Shown here: positions 8,096 to 15,905 of the stretch, one piece after another
Layout of the letters: each line of letters starts with the position of its first letter
How positions within the stretch are numbered: the first letter of the stretch is position 1
Source: an uncultured Acidimicrobiales bacterium
GTDB taxonomy: Bacteria > Actinomycetota > Acidimicrobiia > Acidimicrobiales > SHLQ01
DNA length: 48,307 nt
Assembly (NCBI GenBank): GCA_938041035.1
Contig: CALHYX010000019.1
Coordinates: 1 to 48,307 of the forward strand
Direction of reading: 5' to 3'
Notes under the pieces: generated by a model
Databases searched by the model: none
The model's input: only the letters and a program-made list of their open reading frames with translations
What the model was told of the DNA's origin: nothing
Position numbers and translations under genes: made by a program

Positions 8096-9229
8096 ATGCA
8101 GCTCGAAGGCACACGCGACGACCGGTTCGGTTCGCTCGTCGAGATTCTCGAACGCCAACTCGATGCCGACTACGACCTCGGCGCGTCGCTGGCGGTCGCC
8201 GTCGAGGGCGAGCTGGTGGTCGACGTCTGGGGCGGGTGGGCCGATGAGGAGAAGGCCACCCCCTGGGGCGCCGACACGGTGACCAACGTGTGGTCGACGA
8301 CCAAGACGATGACGGCGTTGGCCGCGTTGGTGCTGGTCGAACGGGGCTCGCTCGACCCCGACGCGCCGGTCGCCGACTATTGGCCCGAATTCGCCGCCGC
8401 CGGCAAGGAGGACATCCGGGTTCGCCATCTGATGTCGCACACCTCCGGCGTGTCCGCCTGGGCCCAACCCGTCACCATCGACGACGTTCTCGACGACGAT
8501 GGAGCCACCGCCCGGCTGGCGTCCCAGGCTCCGTGGTGGGAGCCGGGAACCTCCTCGGGGTACCACGCCCTCAATCAGGGCCATCTGGTCGGCGAGGTGA
8601 TCCGGCGCATCGATGGCCGCGGACTCAAGCAGTTCTTTGCCGAGGAGATCGCCGGGCCGCTCGACGCCGATTTCACCATCGGGTCGCCGCCGGAGAACCA
8701 CGGCCGGATCAGCAACGTCGTTCCGCCCCCACCGTTGCCGCTGCCCCCGGATCTCGATCCCGAGGGCGTCATGGCCAAGACCTTCCTGGGGCCACTGCCC
8801 GATGCGACGATTGCCCACTCCGACGGTTGGCGGGCGGCCACCATCGGCGCCGCCAACGGTCACGGCAACGCCCGCTCGGTGGCCAAGATCCAGTCGGTCG
8901 TTTCCAATGGCGGCACGGCGCAGGGCGTGCAGTTGCTTTCGCCCGGCACCATCGACCGCATCTTCGAAGTGCAGTCCGACGGCGTCGACCAGGTGTTGAT
9001 GTTCCCGGCCCGGTTCGGCATCGGGTACGCCCTGTCGGCGCCCGACAACCCGATCGGTATCACCAGCGGCCGCAAGTGCTACTGGGGCGGTTGGGGCGGC
9101 TCGATCGTCGTCAACGATCTCGACAATCGGGTGACGCTTACCTACATGATGAACCGCATGCAGGCGGGACTGGTCGGCAACGAGACCAGCATCGCCCTCA
9201 TCGCCGAACTCGAGAACGCGCTTTCCTGA
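8096..9229 (+). CDS. serine hydrolase, class C beta-lactamase / esterase fold
   Basis: A 377-residue cytoplasmic serine hydrolase of the beta-lactamase (PF00144) family. The Ser-x-x-Lys active site reads STTK in NVWSTTKT, and a tyrosine motif YHALNQG fits the YxN box. Members include esterases such as EstB, and most are not resistance enzymes. The ATG at 8096 has AGGGGGA at 8086-8092, and a TAGCGT -10 box lies at 8049-8054, so this gene has a short 5' leader, unlike many neighbours. It is divergent from the metallo-hydrolase and convergent with the LLM gene. Confidence 0.85.
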   Translation: MQLEGTRDDRFGSLVEILERQLDADYDLGASLAVAVEGELVVDVWGGWADEEKATPWGADTVTNVWSTTKTMTALAALVLVERGSLDPDAPVADYWPEFAAAGKEDIRVRHLMSHTSGVSAWAQPVTIDDVLDDDGATARLASQAPWWEPGTSSGYHALNQGHLVGEVIRRIDGRGLKQFFAEEIAGPLDADFTIGSPPENHGRISNVVPPPPLPLPPDLDPEGVMAKTFLGPLPDATIAHSDGWRAATIGAANGHGNARSVAKIQSVVSNGGTAQGVQLLSPGTIDRIFEVQSDGVDQVLMFPARFGIGYALSAPDNPIGITSGRKCYWGGWGGSIVVNDLDNRVTLTYMMNRMQAGLVGNETSIALIAELENALS

Positions 9230-9250
9230 GAATCACCGCCGAGCAGTCGG

Positions 9251-10240
9251 TCAGCCCAAAGCGGGCAGGACCGCACGGGTGAAGAGGTCGGCGGTTTCCT
9301 CGGCGAGGGCCAGCGGGGTGGCGCCGGCAAACGGGTGCAGGATGATCGCCCGGTCGGCCCGGGCCGCGGCGATCGCCGCGTCCGGCGTGAGCACCCGGTA
9401 GACCCCCTCGGCCCGAAGCTGGTCGACGGTGGTCGCCGTGCTGTGGACGGCGCTGTGTTCGCCGGGTCGCATCCAACTGTCGTACACCCGGGCCTCTTGG
9501 AGGAAGTGCTCGCCGACCTGGCTCCACCAGCGGTCGGGGTCCTCGGCGACCTGGATCAACGCCACCCTCGGTGGGGGCGCCAGGTACAGAGGGTTGGTCC
9601 CGGCCTCCGCACACGCTGCTTCATAGGCCTCGCGCAGCGGGGCGGCGTCGGCCGAGGGCCGGAACGGCAGGCCCACCCGGGCGGCGAGGGCTGCGTCGTC
9701 GACGTTGGCGCCGCCGGCCAGCAACATCGGGTGGGGCTGGCTCGCGGGACGCGGGGTGACGAGCACCTGCTCGTCGCCTTTGGCGATCGGTTCGCCGAGC
9801 CAGGCCTGGCGCAGGAGCGCGAGCTTGGCTTCGAAGATCCGGGTGCGGTCGCCGAAGTCGACGTCGTGGGCCGCGTACTCGGCGGCCCGGTAGCCGGTGT
9901 TGACGGTGAGGACGACCCGCCCCGGGGCCAGCAGGTCGAGGGTGGCGACGTCTTCGGCGAGTCGAAGCGGGTCGTGCAGCGGGAGGGCGATGCCCCAGAG
10001 CGCCACCATCACCTTCTGCGTGCGGGCGAGGATCGCCGCGCCGAGCGTGATCGGTGAGGCGCACCAGCCCTGAAGTCGGCCATCGAAGACGACGCCGTGA
10101 TGTTCCTCGAGACTGATGGTGGTGAGCCCGGCCGCGTCGGCCTGCTCGGCGATGGGCAGCACCGCCTGGTGGCGGCGGGCATTCTCCTGCGGGTCCTGGC
10201 CCGGGAGCGCCAGATTGAAACGGATGGTCGAGGTGATCAC
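9251..10240 (-). CDS. LLM class flavin-dependent oxidoreductase
   Basis: A 329-residue luciferase-like monooxygenase, expected to use reduced flavin (FMN or F420) to oxidise an organic substrate in the cytoplasm. The family pattern is visible in SLEEHHG (about 43-49), TLDLLAPGRV, and the GxTGYR-type NTGYRAAEY region. Its start is GTG at 10240, overlapping the stop of the TetR gene (GTGA), so it is the last gene of a coupled four-gene minus-strand operon with a VOC/cupin protein and a ligase-like protein. The cofactor and substrate are not determinable here. Confidence 0.88.
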   Translation of the reverse strand: MITSTIRFNLALPGQDPQENARRHQAVLPIAEQADAAGLTTISLEEHHGVVFDGRLQGWCASPITLGAAILARTQKVMVALWGIALPLHDPLRLAEDVATLDLLAPGRVVLTVNTGYRAAEYAAHDVDFGDRTRIFEAKLALLRQAWLGEPIAKGDEQVLVTPRPASQPHPMLLAGGANVDDAALAARVGLPFRPSADAAPLREAYEAACAEAGTNPLYLAPPPRVALIQVAEDPDRWWSQVGEHFLQEARVYDSWMRPGEHSAVHSTATTVDQLRAEGVYRVLTPDAAIAAARADRAIILHPFAGATPLALAEETADLFTRAVLPALG

Positions 10241-10812
10241 GGTCGGCTCTCCAAACCGGCGAGTGCGAAGGCCACGAGCCGATCGATCTCGTCGGGCGAT
10301 GGCGGATGGTCGCTCCGCAGGTGCCGCTCCAGCTCACCGAACACGAGGGTGTACACGTGCTGCGCGGACGGTCGGTGTGGACCGAGCAGATCGCGCAGCT
10401 GGTCCAGGAGCTGTTGCTCGGAGGCAACCTGTTCGGCGGGAAACAACTCGTGCAGTCGTTCGACGTTGACGACGAACGGTCTCGTGCGCCGCGCCGCCTG
10501 CGGATCGCCGGCCTGGGCGAGTACGCCGCGAATCCACTCCGCCGCCTTCGCCTCGGGTGTCTCGGCGGTGGCCGTACGGTGGGCGAGGTAGGCGGCCAGC
10601 TGGCGGCGCCCCTGGTCGAGCATGACCAGCAACAGTTCGTCCTTGCCGCGGAAGTGCCGGTAGAAGGCGGGGTTGGAAAGTCCCGCTTCGGCGAGAATGG
10701 TGCGTATCGGCGGGTCGAAGCTGCCGGTGCTCGCGATGACGCGGTACGCGGCCTCGACCAGTTGCTGGACCTCGGCGATCGACTCGTCGGGGCGAACGAT
10801 GGGGGAACTCAT
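10237..10812 (-). CDS. TetR/AcrR family transcriptional regulator
   Basis: A 191-residue repressor. The HTH is clear (RTILAEAGLSNPAFYRHFRGKDELL split across residues about 34-58). Its ATG at 10812 overlaps the stop of the ligase gene and its stop overlaps the LLM start, so it lies inside the operon it probably controls. The best operator candidate is the 27-bp palindrome at 13000-13026 in the divergent promoter region. It would then also control the ferredoxin oxidoreductase genes. An acyl-CoA ligand would fit the context, but that is inference. Confidence 0.88.
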   Translation of the reverse strand: MSSPIVRPDESIAEVQQLVEAAYRVIASTGSFDPPIRTILAEAGLSNPAFYRHFRGKDELLLVMLDQGRRQLAAYLAHRTATAETPEAKAAEWIRGVLAQAGDPQAARRTRPFVVNVERLHELFPAEQVASEQQLLDQLRDLLGPHRPSAQHVYTLVFGELERHLRSDHPPSPDEIDRLVAFALAGLESRP

Positions 10813-12257
10813 GCGCCGGCATCCTCGGCCAGCCGGCGGAGCTGGTGCCGGTCGATCTGGCCGGTGGCCGCGGTGCGGGGGAGTTGGTCGAGCGTGAGCA
10901 GGTTGCGGGGATGGGCAAACGCGGGGAGCCCGGCCGCCCGCACATGGTCTCGAAGGTCCTCGAGGGTGAGCGGTGCCCGGGCCACGATGGCCGCCCACAC
11001 GGCTTCGCCCCAGCGCTCGTCGGCCACGCCGAACACGGCGATGGCCGAGATCGCGTCGTGGGTCAGCGCCGCAGCCTCGACAGTCTCGGGCACCACGGCC
11101 TCGCCACCGGAACGGATAACGGTGCCGAGGCGGCCGAGGATGCGGACGAATCCGTGATCGTCGACGCTCGCCCGATCGCCGGTGCGGAACCAGCCGTCGA
11201 CCAGTGCGGCCGCGGTGGCTTCCGGGTCGTTGAGGTAGCCGTCGAAAAGCAGCGGACTCGAAACGAGCAGCTCTCCCTCTTCGCTTATCGAGAGCTGCGT
11301 GAGGACGCTGGCGCGCCCACAGCTTCCCTCCGCGGTCAGCAGGTCGTCGTGGTGCAGCGAGGTCACGTTGCCCGCCTCGGTGCTGCCGTAGAACACGCGA
11401 ACGTGGGCGTTCGGCGCCATGGCCACGATGGCCTCGAGCAGCGCGGCCGATGTGGGAGACGTGCCGGTGTCGGCAAAGCGAAGGTGGGGGAGGGCGCCGG
11501 CGGCTTCATCGCCCAGATGCTCCGACAGCCGGGACCAGAGTGCGGGGATGGCGTTGAACCGCTCGATCTCGTGGTTGTGGAGCGCGGTCGCGAGGGTTGG
11601 GGCGTCGGTACCGTCGACGAACACCACCGGGGCGCGGGCGTGCCACTGCTGCATGGCGATGGTCCAGCCGCCCATGTGGAACAACGGATAGGGGCACAGC
11701 GCCGGGCCGCGGGGTTCCAGCTGGGAACCAGGGTGCGACCGCAACACGCTGGTGCGGTGCGACAGCACCGCCGCTTTCGGGGAGCCGGTGCTGCCGCTGG
11801 TGAAGAAGGCGATGTGGGCGGCGTCGGGCGGCACGGCGGGAAGCTCGGGCGGCTCACCATCGGGCTCGGCGTCGGAGGCGAACCACGCGAGGGGCACCTC
11901 GAGGTCGGCGGCCAGGTGCTCGCAGGCCGGCGACACCAGCGCGACGGCCGCCCCGATCCGTTCGGCCGACTGCGAGATGACCGCATCGCCGAGGCCGGGG
12001 TTGATGGGAGCGAACACCACGCCCGCTCGAGCGCACCCGACGAAGGTGGCCAGCAGGTCGAACGACGTCTCCGAGACCGCCAGGGCGACCTCTCCCGCGG
12101 CCACGCCTGCCGCGACAAGACCGTTGGCCACGTCGGTGCCCGCGGTGTCGAGTTCGGCGAAGGTGGGGCGATGCTCGCCGATGATGGCCGCGGTGGCCTG
12201 CGGTGCCCCGACGGCCGCGTTGGCGATGACCGCTCCAACGGTGAGGTTGGTCGACAT
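10809..12257 (-). CDS. AMP-dependent acyl-CoA synthetase-like protein with altered C-terminal domain
   Basis: A 482-residue member of the adenylate-forming (ANL) superfamily. The N-terminal core is intact: phosphate loop FTSGSTGSPKA, YGSTE, and GWFRTGD. The C-terminal mobile domain is unusual. The hinge motif reads GRLGTVIRSGGE, where most relatives have an acidic residue, and the A10 motif reads PRTAATGQID with Gln at about residue 467 in place of the catalytic Lys. Adenylation by the normal mechanism is therefore doubtful, although thioester formation or use of a preformed adenylate remains possible. Its start overlaps the upstream stop by one base (TGATG), so it is coupled to the cupin-VOC gene. 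Confidence 0.85.
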   Translation of the reverse strand: MSTNLTVGAVIANAAVGAPQATAAIIGEHRPTFAELDTAGTDVANGLVAAGVAAGEVALAVSETSFDLLATFVGCARAGVVFAPINPGLGDAVISQSAERIGAAVALVSPACEHLAADLEVPLAWFASDAEPDGEPPELPAVPPDAAHIAFFTSGSTGSPKAAVLSHRTSVLRSHPGSQLEPRGPALCPYPLFHMGGWTIAMQQWHARAPVVFVDGTDAPTLATALHNHEIERFNAIPALWSRLSEHLGDEAAGALPHLRFADTGTSPTSAALLEAIVAMAPNAHVRVFYGSTEAGNVTSLHHDDLLTAEGSCGRASVLTQLSISEEGELLVSSPLLFDGYLNDPEATAAALVDGWFRTGDRASVDDHGFVRILGRLGTVIRSGGEAVVPETVEAAALTHDAISAIAVFGVADERWGEAVWAAIVARAPLTLEDLRDHVRAAGLPAFAHPRNLLTLDQLPRTAATGQIDRHQLRRLAEDAGA

Positions 12258-12967
12258 CAGCCGCCGGGTGCCGCCGCAGGCTGATTCAGCTCCAGTTGGT
12301 TGCCCGTGGGGTCGTGGAAGAACACCTGCTTGGTTCCGTTGAGTTCGAATACATCGCCCATCGCGACGCCCAGGGCCGAGAGTCGGTCGACCTCGGCGTC
12401 GATGTCGGCGGTCTCGAACGCCACATGCGGCCCGGCGGTGGCTTCGAAGTTGGGATCCTCGACGAGGTGGATCTGGACGCTGCCGGCGGCCAGCCAGGCG
12501 CCCGGTATGCCGAAATCGGGGCGGGGGAGCACTTCACACCCGAGGGCGTCGGTGTAGAAGGGGAGCGCGGCGTCCAGGTCGGAAACCGAGAGCGACACGT
12601 GTTGCACCGCCAGCTTCGGCGGCGCGGTGGGTTTCGCCCCCTTCAGTTCGACGATGATCTCCCGGAACGTCTCCGAGCCGTTGTTGACCGCGGTTTCGCG
12701 CCCGCCCGCCTCGGCGAAGATGGCCAGGCCGGGCGACACCGGCCCTTCGAGAACGTCGGAGCCGGCAAAGGTCCCCGTGCTGTCGGGCTCGAAGTGCGCC
12801 GAGATGTTGTCGCCTTCGATCTGCACCATCAGATAATCCAGGTCGTGATGGTGCAGGTCCGAGGACTCGCCCGGTTCGAGCACCAGCTCCCACACCCGGA
12901 TCCGCTCGTTTTCGAACAACATCGAGGTGCCGATATCGCCGTACGGGTGATCGTCCGTGCTGGTCAT
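12257..12967 (-). CDS. cupin-VOC (glyoxalase/bleomycin-resistance) fusion protein
   Basis: A 236-residue cytoplasmic protein with two beta-rich domains. Residues about 10-110 are cupin-like (SDLHHHDLDYLMVQIEG supplies a His cluster). Residues about 118-230 are a vicinal-oxygen-chelate module starting QHVSLSVSDLDAALPFY and ending in FHDPTGNQLELNQ, whose His and Glu could bind metal. Both folds support dioxygenases, isomerases or lyases. It is the first gene of the minus-strand operon, with a GGGGAG ribosome binding site about 8 nt upstream of the ATG. It may act on the same substrate as the LLM and ligase-like proteins. Function is not assigned. Confidence 0.82.
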   Translation of the reverse strand: MTSTDDHPYGDIGTSMLFENERIRVWELVLEPGESSDLHHHDLDYLMVQIEGDNISAHFEPDSTGTFAGSDVLEGPVSPGLAIFAEAGGRETAVNNGSETFREIIVELKGAKPTAPPKLAVQHVSLSVSDLDAALPFYTDALGCEVLPRPDFGIPGAWLAAGSVQIHLVEDPNFEATAGPHVAFETADIDAEVDRLSALGVAMGDVFELNGTKQVFFHDPTGNQLELNQPAAAPGG

Positions 12968-12999
12968 CGCTGTCTCCCCTGCGGTCTGCTCTGGAATCC

Positions 13000-13026
13000 G
13001 CCGGCAAGAACATTGTTCTTACCGGC
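13000..13026. promoter_or_regulatory. 27-bp operator palindrome in divergent promoter
   Basis: The segment is an inverted repeat centred on base 13013 with 12 of 13 base pairs matching (only 13005/13021 mismatch). The core reads AAGAACATTGTTCTT, flanked by GCCGG and CCGGC. It overlaps the -35 region (TTGTTC, 13013-13018) of the oxidoreductase promoter and lies upstream of the minus-strand operon, so one repressor could silence both. The TetR of that operon is the likely binder. Confidence 0.75.
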
Positions 13027-13036
13027 GAGAAAAACG

Positions 13037-13042
13037 TAGCAT
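13037..13042 (+). promoter_or_regulatory. -10 box TAGCAT, leaderless start
   Basis: TAGCAT, then six bases, then GTG at 13049. With an 18-bp spacer the -35 box would be TTGTTC inside the palindrome. No Shine-Dalgarno sequence is present. Confidence 0.55.
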
Positions 13043-13048
13043 CAGACC

Positions 13049-13639
13049 GTGGAACGAGAGATTTTGCTGACCGGCATCGGGGGACAGGGCATTCAGCTCG
13101 CGGCCCGTTCGCTGGCCGAAGCGGCCATCGCCGATGGCCGTCGGGTGCAGCTCTTCGCCAGCTACGGCGGCATGATGCGCGGCGGCAACAGCGACTCGTA
13201 CCTCGTGATCGCCGAAGAGACCATCACGTCGCCGCCGGTCGTAGGTTCGGCCTGGGCGGCACTGGTGATGCATCACGAGCATGCCGCGGGCGTGTGGCCC
13301 AAGCTGCGAAACGACTCGATCACCATGATCAATAGCTCGGTCGTCGACCCGGCGTGTCGACCGCCCGCCGGCGCCGGCGAGGTCGGCGAGGTGGCCGCGC
13401 TCGACATCGCGACCGACGTCGGCTCGGCGATGGCCGCCTCGCTGGTCCTGATCGGCGCCCTCGTCGCCCGCACGGCCGTGGTGTCGGCCGCCGCGTTGCT
13501 CGACAGCGCGGCGCGGGTCCTGCCGAGCTACCGGTCCGAGGCCGCAGCGGTGAATCGGCTCGCGCTGCAAGCGGGCCTGGACCTCGGTGCGGTGACCCAT
13601 CCGGCCTGGACCGATGTGGCGGCGGGGAGTTCGCGATGA
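13049..13639 (+). CDS. 2-oxoacid:ferredoxin oxidoreductase, gamma subunit
   Basis: A 196-residue gamma-type subunit. The family pattern GIGGQGIQLAARSLAEAA (about residues 9-26) and the SYGGMMRGGNSDS segment (about 38-50) mark it as the subunit that binds CoA and closes the active site in KorC/VorC/PorG-type enzymes. The start is GTG with a TAGCAT box 6 nt upstream, so probably leaderless. Its stop overlaps the delta-subunit ATG. The gamma-delta-alpha-beta order is like archaeal and anaerobic por/vor operons. Substrate (pyruvate, 2-oxoisovalerate or other) is not decided by sequence alone. Confidence 0.88.
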   Translation: MEREILLTGIGGQGIQLAARSLAEAAIADGRRVQLFASYGGMMRGGNSDSYLVIAEETITSPPVVGSAWAALVMHHEHAAGVWPKLRNDSITMINSSVVDPACRPPAGAGEVGEVAALDIATDVGSAMAASLVLIGALVARTAVVSAAALLDSAARVLPSYRSEAAAVNRLALQAGLDLGAVTHPAWTDVAAGSSR

Positions 13640-13899
13640 CCGAACCGCAGCAGGTGCGCGGCACCGTGGTGATCGATACCGAGGCCTGCAAGGGCTGCGA
13701 CCTGTGCATCGAGGCCTGTAAGCCCGACGTGCTGGTGATGACCACCGATGAGACCAACACCCGTGGTTACCGGTTCCCCAACCTGCTCGTGGGCTGCACC
13801 GGGTGTCGGGCCTGCGCCGATGTCTGCCCCGACTTCTGCTTTCAGGTCTTCCGTTACAACCAACCCCGGACGTGGACCCCCGAGGGCGGCCTGCAGTGA
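13636..13899 (+). CDS. 2-oxoacid:ferredoxin oxidoreductase, delta subunit (2[4Fe-4S])
   Basis: An 87-residue ferredoxin-like subunit. Two classical clusters are visible: CKGCDLCIEAC (Cys18, 21, 24, 28) and CTGCRACADVC (Cys54, 57, 60, 64). They carry electrons from the thiamine site to external ferredoxin. The ATG at 13636 overlaps the gamma stop (ATGA), and the gene stop overlaps the alpha GTG (GTGA at 13896), so all subunits should be co-translated at matched levels. Confidence 0.92.
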   Translation: MTEPQQVRGTVVIDTEACKGCDLCIEACKPDVLVMTTDETNTRGYRFPNLLVGCTGCRACADVCPDFCFQVFRYNQPRTWTPEGGLQ

Positions 13900-14972
13900 C
13901 CACCCGACTCGTGGAGGGCTCCGAGGCGTTCGCTCACGCCATGGTCGGCGCCGGGTGCCGGTTCTTCGCCGGCTACCCGATGACCCCCTTCACCGAGGTG
14001 CTCGAACACATGGCCAGCGCGCTGCCGCCCGTCGGTGGGGTGTGCATGAACGCAGAGAGCGAGTTGGAGGCGGTCGGCATGGTGTGGGGTGCAGCCGCCG
14101 CCGGGGCCCGCGCGGCGACCGGGTCGACCGGCCAGGGCCTCTCGCTCATGCAGGAATCGATCGCCGAGGCCGCGCTGGCGGGCATCGGCTTCGTCGTGCT
14201 CAACATGGCCCGCGGGCAGGGCGACTATTTCCAGGCCACCCGCGGCGGTGGCCACGGTGACTACCGCACGCCGGTTCTTGCGCCGTCGGGGCCCGCCGAG
14301 GTCGGCGAGCTCATCGCCGACGCCTTCGATTTGGCCGACCGGTGGCGCAACCCGGTGCTGGTCGTGGGCGACTACTACATGGCCCACACCTGGGTCGATG
14401 TCGACGGCGCCGAAGAGATGTTGGAACCCCGGCCCGCGCCGGCGTGGACGCTCGACGGGTCCTCCGGCGGCACCGGGGGAGCGAAGCTCGTGTCGCCCTT
14501 GGGCACCACCAAACAGCGCGACGGCGTTGGCTATGACCTCGCCGCCCACTACGAACACGCCGACCAGCAGCGCCGCAACATGGCGGAGGGCATCGCCCCG
14601 CGGGCCGAGACCACCGATACCGACGATGCCGAAGTGGTGCTCGTGGCGTACGGGACCATGGCCCGCTACGCCGAGTCCGTGGTGAGCCTGCTGCGCGCCG
14701 AAGGGCGTGCCGTCGGCCTCGTGCGGCCCATCACGTTGTGGCCGTTCCCCGAAGCCGCGGTTGCGGCCGCCGCCGAGGGATCGCGCATCGTTGCGGTGTA
14801 TGAGAACAACGCCGGGCAGATGATCGACGACGTGAAGCTCTCGGTACTGGGTGCGGTGCCGGTTATCGGGCTGAACGGCTACCGCACGGACTCGTCGGCC
14901 TTTGGCATCTCGCCCGATGTCAGCGTCGAACAACTCACCGCTTCGGTGCGCGACCTCCTGGAGACCTCATGA
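13896..14972 (+). CDS. 2-oxoacid:ferredoxin oxidoreductase, alpha subunit
   Basis: A 358-residue alpha subunit holding the pyrimidine-binding and transketolase C-terminal-like domains. Recognisable stretches are AGYPMTPFTEVLEHMA, the conserved NAESELEAVGMVWGAA with its catalytic-type Glu, and TGSTGQGLSLMQE. The C-terminal half carries the YGTMARYAESVV and VRPITLWPFPE segments typical of KorA/VorB. Start GTG at 13896. Together with the beta subunit it forms the thiamine diphosphate active site that decarboxylates a 2-oxoacid to an acyl-CoA. Confidence 0.9.
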   Translation: MTTRLVEGSEAFAHAMVGAGCRFFAGYPMTPFTEVLEHMASALPPVGGVCMNAESELEAVGMVWGAAAAGARAATGSTGQGLSLMQESIAEAALAGIGFVVLNMARGQGDYFQATRGGGHGDYRTPVLAPSGPAEVGELIADAFDLADRWRNPVLVVGDYYMAHTWVDVDGAEEMLEPRPAPAWTLDGSSGGTGGAKLVSPLGTTKQRDGVGYDLAAHYEHADQQRRNMAEGIAPRAETTDTDDAEVVLVAYGTMARYAESVVSLLRAEGRAVGLVRPITLWPFPEAAVAAAAEGSRIVAVYENNAGQMIDDVKLSVLGAVPVIGLNGYRTDSSAFGISPDVSVEQLTASVRDLLETS

Positions 14973-15790
14973 CCGAGCGACGGCGCCCCGACGAACTGGC
15001 GATCCTTCCCAGTGACGAGGTCCCGACCGACGCCACCCGCGTGGCCGACTTCACCCCCGACCTCATCGACGTCGGCGAACATCACCTGTGCCCGGGGTGC
15101 GGCGAGCCGATCGCCATCCGTGCCGTGGTCGATGCCATCGCCCTGCTGGGTCTCGCCGACAAGTCCGTTGCCGTGTTCGGCATCGGGTGCAGCACCGCGT
15201 TCTCGAACAACCTCGACGTCGAGGTGCTCCAGGCCCTCCACGGGCGCGCCCCGTCGGTGGCCACCGGGGTGGCGAGGGTTCGCCCCGGCCTCGCGGTGTT
15301 CACCATCCAAGGCGATGGCGACATGGCCAACGAAGGCCTTCAGGAGGTGCTGCACGCCGCGGCTCGGGGCGAGAACATCGTCTGCATCATGTTGAACAAC
15401 GGGGTGTTCGGCGAGACCGGTGGGCACTTGACGGTCACGACCACCATCGGTCAGCGAACGAAGAACACCATCGAGGGCCGCAACGCGGCCGAACACGGCC
15501 ACCCGATGCGCATCGCCGAGATGCTCGCCCAGATCGACGGTGTCGGCTACGTGGCGCGCGGCGCGGTGAACGATGCGGGCAACGTCGCCCGCACCAAGCG
15601 CATGATGGTCGACGCCTTCACCGCCCAGCAGCAGGGGTTGGGGTTGTCGTTCGTGGAGGTGTTGACGATGTGCCCGACGGGCTGGTTCGTCCCCACTGAC
15701 GAGGCGCCGGACTATCTGGCCGAAACCATCGCCGGCACCCACGGGGTCGGCGTGCTGCGCTCGGCGCTGGAGTCGGATTCGCCGGGTTAG
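14969..15790 (+). CDS. 2-oxoacid:ferredoxin oxidoreductase, beta subunit (TPP-binding)
   Basis: A 273-residue subunit that binds thiamine diphosphate. The signature GDGDMANEG begins at residue 115 and ends at the Asn pair 143-144. CPGCGEP (41-47) and GIGCS (71-75) supply cysteines typical of this subunit. Its ATG overlaps the alpha stop (ATGA). As last gene of the four, it completes an enzyme that would make acyl-CoA and reduced ferredoxin. In an aerobe this is an alternative to a dehydrogenase complex. The product could feed, or come from, the catabolic genes of the divergent operon. Confidence 0.9.
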   Translation: MTERRRPDELAILPSDEVPTDATRVADFTPDLIDVGEHHLCPGCGEPIAIRAVVDAIALLGLADKSVAVFGIGCSTAFSNNLDVEVLQALHGRAPSVATGVARVRPGLAVFTIQGDGDMANEGLQEVLHAAARGENIVCIMLNNGVFGETGGHLTVTTTIGQRTKNTIEGRNAAEHGHPMRIAEMLAQIDGVGYVARGAVNDAGNVARTKRMMVDAFTAQQQGLGLSFVEVLTMCPTGWFVPTDEAPDYLAETIAGTHGVGVLRSALESDSPG

Positions 15791-15814
15791 TCCCGCTTCG
15801 TCATGTCGAGCACG

Positions 15815-15832
15815 TTTCGTCACCTGACGAAA
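15815..15832. promoter_or_regulatory. 18-bp perfect palindrome
   Basis: TTTCGTCACCTGACGAAA, two 8-bp arms with a 2-bp centre, lies between the oxidoreductase operon and the esterase gene. The 2-nt loop is too short for a good RNA hairpin and no T-run follows, so a protein-binding site is more likely than a terminator. Confidence 0.5.
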
Positions 15833-15892
15833 TATCTCGAACGAGAACTGAGACGCCGATGCAGACCGGCGTGTCGAGGGAAGTCGATGGCC

Positions 15893-15898
15893 TAGGTT
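15893..15898 (+). promoter_or_regulatory. -10 box TAGGTT, leaderless start
   Basis: TAGGTT, then seven bases, then the ATG at 15906. No Shine-Dalgarno sequence is seen. Confidence 0.5.
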
Positions 15899-15905
15899 GC
15901 ACTTC

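Noticed and set aside
12968..13048. Riboswitch or structured leader in the divergent gap
   Set aside because: The plus-strand gene appears leaderless and the only structure is the operator-like palindrome.
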